Part shown: piece after piece, positions 20,046 to 25,685 of the stretch
Position numbering within the stretch: position 1 is the stretch's first letter
How the letters are laid out: every line of letters begins with the position of its first letter
Assembly: GCA_964512085.1 (NCBI GenBank)
Contig: CAZEIU010000009.1
Span: 1 to 25,685, forward strand
DNA length: 25,685 nt
From: JAUPVL01 sp964512085
GTDB lineage: Bacteria > Patescibacteriota > Saccharimonadia > CAILAD01 > BJGX01
Direction of reading: 5' to 3'
Notes under the pieces: generated by a model
Told to the model about the DNA's origin: nothing
The model's input: only the letters and a program-made list of their open reading frames with translations
The model's database searches: none
Translations under genes and position numbers: made by a program

Positions 20046-21224
20046 ATGAAGAAATTAAACAACCAACAGATAGAGCATCTTTTGGGCAGAAATGTCGAAG
20101 ATGTAATTGTAAGAGAAGACTTAGAGGCTAAATTGCGTTCGGGCAAAAAGTTGCGCATAAAGTTGGGGTTTGACCCTACTGGCTCGAGGCTACATATTGG
20201 CCGAGCTGTTACCTTATGGAAACTTAGAGAATTTCAAGACTTGGGCCATCAAATAACTTTTGTAATCGGTAATTTTACCGCCCAGATAGGCGATAGCTCA
20301 GATAAAGATTCTGAGAGAAAAATGCTCGAGCCCAAAGAGATAGCCGAGAATGTTAAGGATTATTACAGACAACTTAACATGATATTAGACATGGACAAAG
20401 TTGAGCTATACTACAATGCCGATTGGTTCAATAAGATGTCGGTTGAAAAATTCTTTAAGCTAACAAGCCTTTTTACTATTCAGCAAATGAGCGAGAGAGA
20501 CAACTTTGCTAAACGCATTAAAGCGGGCAAACCTGTAGGTATGCACGAGACTCTTTACCCGCTTTTTCAGGGTTACGACTCTGTTGAGATGAAAACTGAC
20601 TTAGAGGTGGGCGGCACCGATCAACTGTTCAATCTGCTAGCTGGGCGAGAAGTACAAAAATCGTTTGGTATGCAACCACAAAATGTTATGATATTTCCTT
20701 TGCTTGAAGGTACCGATGGCCGTAAGATGAGTACTAGCTGGGGTAATTGTATATATATAGACGAAGAGCCGGTAGAGATGTATGGCAAGGTAATGACTAT
20801 ACGAGATGAACTTATACCAATTTACTTTAAGCTTGCCACGGATACACCTTTGGATGTTGTGGAGTCTATAGAAAAAAATATGGCCAGCGGCGACAACCCA
20901 CGTGACAGCAAAGCAAGTTTGGCTCGAGCTATTGTGGCTCGCTATCATGGCGACAAAGTAGCTTTGCAGGCTGAGCAGAAATGGAGTAGTCAGTTTCGCG
21001 AAGGTAACAAGCCCGAAGACATTAAGACGGTCAAGGTAAAGCCTACCGAGCTGTTAGATTTAGTTAGTGAACATTTTGCAATTAGCAAATCTGAAGCACG
21101 TAGAATATTTGAGCAGGGTGGTGTGAAGGTAGACGATAAGGTTGTAAAAGAATATGATACCAAGCTTACTAAATCGGCCCTTGTGCAGGTTGGCAAGCGT
21201 AGATTTGTAAAATTTAATATTTAA
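20046..21224 (+). CDS. tyrS: Tyrosyl-tRNA synthetase
   Basis: TyrS charges tRNA(Tyr) with tyrosine. The 392 residues show: the class I signature region GFDPTGSRLHIGRAV (HIGR at 50-53, where most TyrRS have HxGH); FQDLGHQITFVIGNFTAQIGD; the tyrosine-pocket part with EVGGTDQLFNLLAGR; and KMSTS at 227-231. A C-terminal S4 RNA-binding domain spans about 325-392 (TELLDLVSEHFAISKSEARRIFEQGGVKV), ending VGKRRFVKFNI. The length is normal. No Shine-Dalgarno sequence is seen and the leader would be very short. The next gene begins 4 nt after the stop. A second, degenerate copy of the last 27 coding bases occurs at 22058-22084. Confidence 0.95.
   Translation: MKKLNNQQIEHLLGRNVEDVIVREDLEAKLRSGKKLRIKLGFDPTGSRLHIGRAVTLWKLREFQDLGHQITFVIGNFTAQIGDSSDKDSERKMLEPKEIAENVKDYYRQLNMILDMDKVELYYNADWFNKMSVEKFFKLTSLFTIQQMSERDNFAKRIKAGKPVGMHETLYPLFQGYDSVEMKTDLEVGGTDQLFNLLAGREVQKSFGMQPQNVMIFPLLEGTDGRKMSTSWGNCIYIDEEPVEMYGKVMTIRDELIPIYFKLATDTPLDVVESIEKNMASGDNPRDSKASLARAIVARYHGDKVALQAEQKWSSQFREGNKPEDIKTVKVKPTELLDLVSEHFAISKSEARRIFEQGGVKVDDKVVKEYDTKLTKSALVQVGKRRFVKFNI
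21189..21215 (+). repeat. tyrS 3'-end repeat, copy 1 (in the gene)
   Basis: This 27-nt stretch, starting GTTGGCAAGCGT and ending ATTTGTAAAATTT, encodes VGKRRFVKF of TyrS. It recurs at 22058-22084 with 25 of 27 bases identical. The two copies flank the 21229-21984 gene. Confidence 0.9.
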
Positions 21225-21228
21225 TAAA

Positions 21229-21984
21229 ATGCCTGAACCAACTTCCGCCCCAGATTCACACAATCCAAGAGAAGTTAATCCTGAAGATTTACAATTTAAA
21301 CCACGAGGCAAATCAGGATTTAATCCTCAAGAATATCTTCAAGAACAGATCAATTCAGAAGAAGCTGAGGTCTCACCTATACACACTAGGTATATTAAGG
21401 CGAAAAGTATTATCGAGGAGCGCATGCGGTGGGTTGCTAATGAGGTGGCTAATGGAAGGTACGCAGGAGATGATTACAAGTTGCGAAAACAGACCAAATC
21501 AAATAAAGAGCACAATATCAAATTTGCTCCACCTTATCTTAAAGTTTTCTTAACATTTCACGATATAGAAGAGCATACCGGAGAACCGAGAACTATACGA
21601 CCAATCTCTATTGCTAGTCTCGGCTCCGACTCGTTGTCGCTCCATTCAGCATACATTCCAGATTCAGAAATAAGCAAGCAAATAGGATTCGAGCCACATG
21701 CTATGCATATAGTGTTTGAAATATATAAGGATGGCCGTCCTCATATAGCTCTAGAAGACGAGGAAGATGAGGAAAATATGGAGTATTTAGAGAACGGTGA
21801 AAACGTAGGAAATAAATATTTCTTATTTTTAGGCCCTGAGATGGTTCCAGTAATATTACAAGATAGAGAATGGGATGGCGAACATTTATACTTTGCCGAT
21901 ATGCAAAAAGACTTTCCGAATCACGAACTTACCGATGAGGAGTGTGTGGCTATATTAGAAGCTATAGCTATAGCTCCGGTTTAA
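21229..21984 (+). CDS. Hypothetical protein, 251 residues, bracketed by the tyrS 3'-end repeat
   Basis: I do not recognise this protein. It has a polar, Pro/Glu-rich, probably disordered N terminus (1-48), a helical stretch with IKAKSIIEERMRWVANEVANG, then alpha/beta sequence (PYLKVFLTFHDIEEHTG, GFEPHAMHIVFEIYKDGRPHI). An acidic run (DEEDEENMEYLENGEN) follows, then a C-terminal segment ending DEECVAILEAIAIAPV. There is no signal peptide or membrane segment. The ATG comes 4 nt after the tyrS stop and has no Shine-Dalgarno sequence, so it probably relies on coupling to tyrS. Because a copy of the tyrS 3' end follows 74 nt after its stop, the gene may have arrived by an insertion at that site. 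Confidence 0.75.
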   Translation: MPEPTSAPDSHNPREVNPEDLQFKPRGKSGFNPQEYLQEQINSEEAEVSPIHTRYIKAKSIIEERMRWVANEVANGRYAGDDYKLRKQTKSNKEHNIKFAPPYLKVFLTFHDIEEHTGEPRTIRPISIASLGSDSLSLHSAYIPDSEISKQIGFEPHAMHIVFEIYKDGRPHIALEDEEDEENMEYLENGENVGNKYFLFLGPEMVPVILQDREWDGEHLYFADMQKDFPNHELTDEECVAILEAIAIAPV

Positions 21985-22043
21985 ACCAATTTTTGTTCAT
22001 GCAAAAAATAATTACAAGTGAACTGAATTTATAAAACTCAACA

Positions 22044-22062
22044 CCAACTTAATTTAAGTTGG
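22044..22062 (+). repeat. Hairpin without T tract next to the tyrS relic
   Basis: CCAACTTA (22044-22051) and TAAGTTGG (22055-22062) are a perfect 8-bp inverted repeat with a 3-nt loop. The right arm overlaps the first five bases of the tyrS relic. No T run follows, so it is not a standard terminator. It could be an RNA end or a recombination-site arm. Confidence 0.5.
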
Positions 22063-22084
22063 CAAGCGTTTATTTGTAAAATTT
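22058..22084 (+). repeat. tyrS 3'-end repeat, copy 2 (relic)
   Basis: This copy has 25 of 27 bases identical to 21189-21215. In the same frame it would read VGKRLFVKF, then EVQ and a TAA stop, so the coding sense of a TyrS C terminus is kept, preceded directly by an in-frame TAA. It looks like the displaced end of an older or foreign tyrS. Confidence 0.85.
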
Positions 22085-22127
22085 GAAGTACAATAATATC
22101 TTTTATTAAACTATCAAAAAGATATTT

Positions 22128-22136
22128 TGGTATAAT
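22128..22136 (+). promoter_or_regulatory. Extended -10 promoter of the 119-residue gene
   Basis: TGG-TATAAT (22128-22136) is a perfect -10 with the extended TGn. The -35 is poor. Initiation near 22143 leaves a leader of about 24 nt containing GGAGG. Confidence 0.55.
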
Positions 22137-22166
22137 TTCTTCATGCTATAGCGATCGGAGGTTCGC

Positions 22167-22526
22167 ATGGCTAGTACCTTAGACGGTCTAAAGCTCATTT
22201 ATCACGATTATCAAAAACCATTACCTCAAGCAGTAGAGGATTTCTTACAGAAAGAGGACACAGCTGGCCGGTTACGGGCGACAATAGAGAATATAGTTGA
22301 CGATAGAAATAATGGATATCAAAGATGGCGGCAAGTTATTTTTGCTAAACTCAACGATAAGATTGTCGGCTTTGTGTATTACTATGTGCCTTCGAGTGGG
22401 TTTGTTGAACCAACAGAGTATGAGTTAAATACTGTCTTTGTTATAGAAGATTTAGATGGTGAAATTAGGGAAGAGATAAAAAAAGCACTTGTGCGAGAAT
22501 CTGAGAATGATATTGATGATTATTGA
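22167..22526 (+). CDS. Hypothetical protein, 119 residues
   Basis: No family is recognised. The protein is acidic and soluble. Its centre, WRQVIFAKLNDKIVGFVYYYVP, resembles the paired strands of a GNAT acetyltransferase (beta2-beta3, 'vae.dgkivGf'), but the acetyl-CoA loop is not visible and the protein is too short for a complete GNAT, so this is only a hint. The ATG has a canonical ribosome-binding site (GGAGG, 22157-22161, 5 nt spacing), an extended -10 upstream and a terminator overlapping its TGA stop: a self-contained single-gene unit. It lies just beyond the tyrS relic. Confidence 0.75.
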   Translation: MASTLDGLKLIYHDYQKPLPQAVEDFLQKEDTAGRLRATIENIVDDRNNGYQRWRQVIFAKLNDKIVGFVYYYVPSSGFVEPTEYELNTVFVIEDLDGEIREEIKKALVRESENDIDDY

Positions 22527-22550
22527 GACGTAAGTAAATTACGTCTTTTT
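22526..22550 (+). terminator. Intrinsic terminator before recG
   Basis: AGACGTAA (22526-22533) and TTACGTCT (22539-22546) form an 8-bp stem with loop GTAAA, followed by TTTTT (22546-22550). Its first base is the last base of the TGA stop. Confidence 0.88.
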
Positions 22551-22563
22551 ATTTAATTTTTAT

Positions 22564-22580
22564 TTCGTATTTTGTTCGTG
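22564..22580 (+). repeat. Direct repeat TTCGTA-N5-TTCGTG upstream of recG
   Basis: TTCGTA (22564-22569) and TTCGTG (22575-22580) lie 11 nt apart, the same motif and period as before radA. The second copy ends 1 nt before the recG -10, while before radA it ends 6 nt upstream. Confidence 0.45.
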
Positions 22581-22587
22581 CTAAAAT
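22579..22587 (+). promoter_or_regulatory. Extended -10 promoter of recG (leaderless)
   Basis: TGC-TAAAAT (22579-22587) in CGTGCTAAAAT lies only 6 nt before the recG ATG, so initiation should be at or within a base or two of the start codon. Confidence 0.6.
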
Positions 22588-22593
22588 AACACT

Positions 22594-24636
22594 ATGACAA
22601 ACTTTACATTAGAAAGCCCTGTGTCCTCTCTTAATGGTGTAGGCCCTGCTATAGAAAAAGGTCTACATAAGCTAAAGATTTTTACTGTAAGAGATTTGCT
22701 TGAGTATTATCCGAGAAGATGGAACGACTTTAGTGTTATAACTAAGCTCAAAGATATTAAACCTGGGCCTGTAGCGGTGTGCTGTAGCGTAGAGCATGTC
22801 AACGTTAGAGCGAGCCATCGCAATAAAAGACTTACTATAACAGAGGCTATTTTAACTGATGGCACCGGTACAATTAAGGCAGTTTGGTTTAACCAACCCT
22901 TTTTAGCCAACGTATTAAAAACCGACCAACGTTTTTTATTTGCTGGCAATTTTGAATTTAAAAACGGTTATTTGAGCTTAAATAACCCTACCTACGAAAC
23001 AGCTACAGAAGAAAACTACAAAGGCAAAATATTTAGCGTTTATTCAGAAACCGAGCATATTAATTCTAAGTTGTTACAAAAACTTGTAGCTCAAGTAATA
23101 GATTTTACTAGTGAGCTTAGCGATGGGTTACCGCACAAGTATGAAACACAAAATCAATTATTGAGCTTCGGTAAGTCTGTTGAAAATCTTCATTTTCCGG
23201 AGTCGATGAAGTTATTAGAAAAAGCTAAAGCTAGAGTTGGCTTTGGCGAGCTGTTTGAGTTAGTTGTAGCCGGCTTGCAATTAAAAGCCGAAATAAAATC
23301 TGGTGCTGCTCCTCAAATAAGCTTTAATGAAAAATTAGTAAAAGATATCTTAAAAAGACTTAATTTTAAACTTACCAACGCCCAACGCAAAGCTACCTGG
23401 CAAATACTAAAAGATCTTGATAGCCAAGACCCTATGAATAGACTCTTGCAAGGCGATGTGGGTTCAGGCAAAACTCTAGTAGCTCTAATAGCAGCGGCTA
23501 TGACCGTAAAAGAAGGTTTTCAGGTTGCTATAATGGCCCCTACCGAAATACTCGCTCGTCAGCACCTAGATACATTTAGAGATATTTTGGGAGATATGAA
23601 TATTCGTATCGAACTGCTTATTTCGGCCATAAAAGTAAAAGAAAAAAAAGAGCTACACGCCGATATAGCCGATAATAAAGTAAACATAGTCATAGGCACG
23701 CATGCGTTGATTTCTCAACATGTAGAGTTCGATAGACTGGGATTGGTTGTAATAGACGAACAGCATCGTTTTGGTGTCAAACAACGCCGAGAACTCAAGT
23801 CTAAATCGGCTTATACAGCACATGCTCTAACAATGACCGCTACGCCAATACCACGAAGCCTAGCTCTGGTGGTTTATGGAGATTTGGATGTTTCAGTAAT
23901 CGATGAACTGCCTCCTACGCGCAAGCCTGTAGAAACTAAAGTAGTTAAAGAGATAGATAGAAATACAATATATTTTTATGTTGATCAGCTGTTAGCTCAA
24001 GGACAGCAGGCTTTTGTGGTTTGTCCGAGCATAGAAATTGGCGATAATTCTGACATGAAATCTGTAAAAAGTGAATACAATAAGTTACAAAAAACAGTTT
24101 TTTCGCATCGTAAGATAGTAATGCTTCATGGTAAGCTAAGTAGCGATGAAAAAACAAAGATAATGAAAGCTTTTAAAGAAAAAAAAGCCGATATTTTAAT
24201 TGCAACAACAGTAGTAGAGGTTGGGGTAGATGTGCCAAACGCCAATATATTACTTATTGAAAACGCCGATCGATTTGGTTTGGCTACACTGCATCAACTA
24301 AGAGGCAGGGTCGGGAGAGGTGCCCAAAAAGCGTATTGTTATCTTTTTTCTGAATCTAGTAGCCCAAATTCTATAGAAAGACTCTCAGCGCTAGAGAAAA
24401 CCAACGACGGTTTTAGGTTAGCCCAAATTGATCTAGAATTACGAGGCCCCGGTGAGATATATGGCAAGGCCCAACATGGTATTCTCGATCTTAGATTTGC
24501 TAATATATTCGATACGGCGCTGCTTAGTTCTGTAAAACAAACCGCAAAAGAGTTTTTAAGCAGTAGCGATATGTTAAAATATACACAATTACTTAATAAG
24601 GTAGAATCGCTCAAAAATATAACATCGCTAGATTAA
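22594..24636 (+). CDS. recG: ATP-dependent DNA helicase RecG
   Basis: RecG remodels stalled replication forks and branch-migrates Holliday junctions. The 680 residues show: the OB-fold wedge domain (about 55-150, RLTITEAILTDGTGTIKAVWFNQPF); then superfamily 2 motor motifs: motif I GDVGSGKT (287-294), motif Ia MAPTEILARQH, motif II DEQH (388-391, in DEQHRFGV), motif III TATPIPRSL, motif V TTVVEVGVDVPNA and motif VI QLRGRVGRG. The C terminus carries the RecG-specific LRGPGEIYGKAQHG region. It is complete and of normal length. No Shine-Dalgarno sequence is present and the -10 is 6 nt from the ATG. A direct repeat shared with radA precedes it. The phospholipase-like gene follows 6 nt after its stop. 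Confidence 0.96.
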   Translation: MTNFTLESPVSSLNGVGPAIEKGLHKLKIFTVRDLLEYYPRRWNDFSVITKLKDIKPGPVAVCCSVEHVNVRASHRNKRLTITEAILTDGTGTIKAVWFNQPFLANVLKTDQRFLFAGNFEFKNGYLSLNNPTYETATEENYKGKIFSVYSETEHINSKLLQKLVAQVIDFTSELSDGLPHKYETQNQLLSFGKSVENLHFPESMKLLEKAKARVGFGELFELVVAGLQLKAEIKSGAAPQISFNEKLVKDILKRLNFKLTNAQRKATWQILKDLDSQDPMNRLLQGDVGSGKTLVALIAAAMTVKEGFQVAIMAPTEILARQHLDTFRDILGDMNIRIELLISAIKVKEKKELHADIADNKVNIVIGTHALISQHVEFDRLGLVVIDEQHRFGVKQRRELKSKSAYTAHALTMTATPIPRSLALVVYGDLDVSVIDELPPTRKPVETKVVKEIDRNTIYFYVDQLLAQGQQAFVVCPSIEIGDNSDMKSVKSEYNKLQKTVFSHRKIVMLHGKLSSDEKTKIMKAFKEKKADILIATTVVEVGVDVPNANILLIENADRFGLATLHQLRGRVGRGAQKAYCYLFSESSSPNSIERLSALEKTNDGFRLAQIDLELRGPGEIYGKAQHGILDLRFANIFDTALLSSVKQTAKEFLSSSDMLKYTQLLNKVESLKNITSLD

Positions 24637-24642
24637 ACTAAA

Positions 24643-25419
24643 ATGAACTCAGGATCAATTACATATTTAACCAAAGGTAGACTGCTCAATACAGTTGGCT
24701 CACACCAAAAATTTGATAAATCTGCATATAGAGCACTACAGCCATTAATTGACGATAGGTTTTTCCCTGCTCGCAATCAAATCTTAAATTTTGAAGGTAT
24801 GGGTGGGCCAGATGGACTTAAATTTAAAGGCAAAAACTATCGGGCTGATCATCTGTGGGATCCGATTAATAAAATTGGTCACTTACCGGTATGGATAGAA
24901 ATTCACTATAAAAATTTAATTGAAGCTCTCAAGAAAGAAGATTTGGTCAAAGCAGCTTTTGAGGCTGGATTCATGGCGCATTACTTAACCGATAGCTTAA
25001 CACCAGCACACCATGTAAGTACCAAGCTAATTGCTGCCGAGTATGAGAATGCTAGTAAGGTACGTAAAAATTGGTTTTATTTTGGTCATAAAGGAATAGT
25101 GAGCTCGCATGTGATGTTCGAAAGCGGTGTATCTACATCTGTCGCGCTAAATAGACTAAAAGTAAAATTTGACCATGATTTATATGAGAGAATATTAAAA
25201 GATGGTATAAAAAGTGTAGTAGAAGACGAGTCGTTGCGAATAGCAAAGCTAGATTTGTATAATCAGTTTCTTAAAAAAGGCTGGTCGGCAAGTTTGGCAA
25301 AGACCGTTAAGGCCGTGGTGGTAAAAAGAATACCTCAGCTTATTGCGGCTGCTTGGCTAGCGGCATATGTAGAGGCAGGTCATGAGGCTTTGCAAGCGAC
25401 CAAGGCTGATCAAAGCTAA
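24643..25419 (+). CDS. Zinc-dependent phospholipase C-like (S1/P1-nuclease-like fold) protein
   Basis: This 258-residue, mostly helical protein contains AHYLTDSLTPAHH (HxxxD at 113-117, H123, H124) and HVMFE (HxxxE at 156-160). Spacing and order resemble the trinuclear zinc site of bacterial phospholipase C and S1/P1 nucleases (HxxxD then HxxxE, with 'D..tPaH' between). No signal peptide is visible, unlike secreted PLCs, and the N-terminal Trp of the mature enzyme is absent, so the substrate is unclear. The motif assignment is moderately sure and the function is inferred. It follows recG by 6 nt without a ribosome-binding site and is likely co-transcribed. Its last 80 bp overlap the 3' end of purF on the other strand. 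Confidence 0.6.
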   Translation: MNSGSITYLTKGRLLNTVGSHQKFDKSAYRALQPLIDDRFFPARNQILNFEGMGGPDGLKFKGKNYRADHLWDPINKIGHLPVWIEIHYKNLIEALKKEDLVKAAFEAGFMAHYLTDSLTPAHHVSTKLIAAEYENASKVRKNWFYFGHKGIVSSHVMFESGVSTSVALNRLKVKFDHDLYERILKDGIKSVVEDESLRIAKLDLYNQFLKKGWSASLAKTVKAVVVKRIPQLIAAAWLAAYVEAGHEALQATKADQS

Positions 25420-25685
25420 CCTTATCGATCTGCTCGCCTAAGTCGATAGGGTAAATACCAGAGAAACAGGCGGTACAAAGTTTTGCTTCGTCGACACCAA
25501 TAGCACTTATCATGCCTTTGTATGACAAAAACTCTAAACTATCAGCATTGATATGCTTAGCAATCTCAGGAATAGTTTTTTTGGAGGCGATAAGTTTAGA
25601 TTGATCGGGTGTGTCAATTCCGTAAAAATCAGGAAACCTAATTGGTGGAGAACTGATTCTTACGTGTACTTCGTTGGCGCCAGCC
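25340..25685 (-). CDS. purF: Amidophosphoribosyltransferase, C-terminal part (start beyond window)
   Basis: PurF makes 5-phosphoribosylamine from PRPP and glutamine, the first step of purine synthesis. On the minus strand from the window edge the frame reads AGANEVHVRISSPPIRFP, then FYGIDTP, then a helix and GVDEAKLCTACFSGIYP, all conserved PurF C-terminal signatures. A short ATG-started frame from 25528 is internal; translation is open to the edge. After the usual YP end the protein runs on for about 34 residues (ending PLAKQPQ) to the TAA at 25340-25342. This makes an 80-bp convergent overlap with the phospholipase-like gene. Purine biosynthesis is often missing in Saccharibacteria, so the gene is notable if that placement is right. 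Confidence 0.92.
   Translation of the reverse strand, partial: AGANEVHVRISSPPIRFPDFYGIDTPDQSKLIASKKTIPEIAKHINADSLEFLSYKGMISAIGVDEAKLCTACFSGIYPIDLGEQIDKVSFDQPWSLAKPHDLPLHMPLAKQPQ

Noticed and set aside
1..25685. tRNA genes, CRISPR arrays, transposases, toxin-antitoxin pairs or defence islands
   Set aside because: I found no cloverleaf-like sequence, no regularly spaced repeats and no recognisable mobile or defence proteins. The RHH-like gene at 6141-6356 has no toxin partner beside it.

Overview
This AT-rich window most resembles a Candidate Phyla Radiation genome, probably Saccharibacteria (TM7). The reasons are compact packing with 1-6 nt junctions, a DnaE polymerase with an intact-looking PHP domain, GatB-type amidation, many short lineage-restricted proteins, and standard use of TAA, TAG and TGA as stops (so not an SR1/Gracilibacteria code). 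The phylum is inferred from protein feel, not from a marker tree. There is one 10-N scaffold gap (2366-2375), so this is draft assembly sequence.

Layout. 1-2327 is a tight + strand run: the 3' end of gatB, an MscS-like channel and three small membrane or envelope proteins. The gap follows, then a short antisense RNase P-like fragment and dnaE. 6100-8200 mixes housekeeping with lineage-specific genes: two minus-strand small genes, rplS (bL19) with a very long acidic tail, and a minus-strand CPFC-motif protein lying between rplS and the rnhB-yraN pair. 9280-10370 holds two two-TM proteins, each with its own promoter and terminator. 10399-14339 is a stress-type unit: a perfect CIRCE operator over a promoter, a structured leader with a terminator-like hairpin, then nusA and clpC. 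14498-17029 carries a small protein, radA and a YacL-like PIN-TRAM protein. This recalls the Firmicutes clpC-radA-disA-yacL cluster without disA. 17045-19936 (minus) is a PBP1A-type penicillin-binding protein. 20046-22526 has tyrS and two unknown genes; a second copy of the tyrS 3' end sits 869 bp downstream. 22594-25419 has recG and a zinc phospholipase C-like protein, converging on the 3' part of purF (minus), which runs off the window.

How the parts relate. The window is mostly information processing (dnaE, rnhB, radA, recG, nusA, rplS, tyrS, gatB) plus proteostasis (clpC) and cell wall synthesis (PBP). Regulation is unusually legible. There are consensus -35/-10 promoters, a set of extended -10 promoters reading TGTGCTA, U-tract terminators often with GUAA loops, and several genes whose -10 lies only 6-13 nt before the start codon, which implies leaderless or nearly leaderless mRNAs.

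Most interesting points: the CIRCE plus attenuator-like leader in front of nusA-clpC; the duplicated tyrS 3' end bracketing one unknown gene, like an integration scar; the direct repeat TTCGTA-N5-TTCGTR shared by the radA and recG promoters; and a promoter pointing into the gap beside an RNase P-like fragment in the wrong orientation. No CRISPR array, transposase, integrase, tRNA or recognised defence system was seen. No gene-free stretch exceeds about 210 bases.
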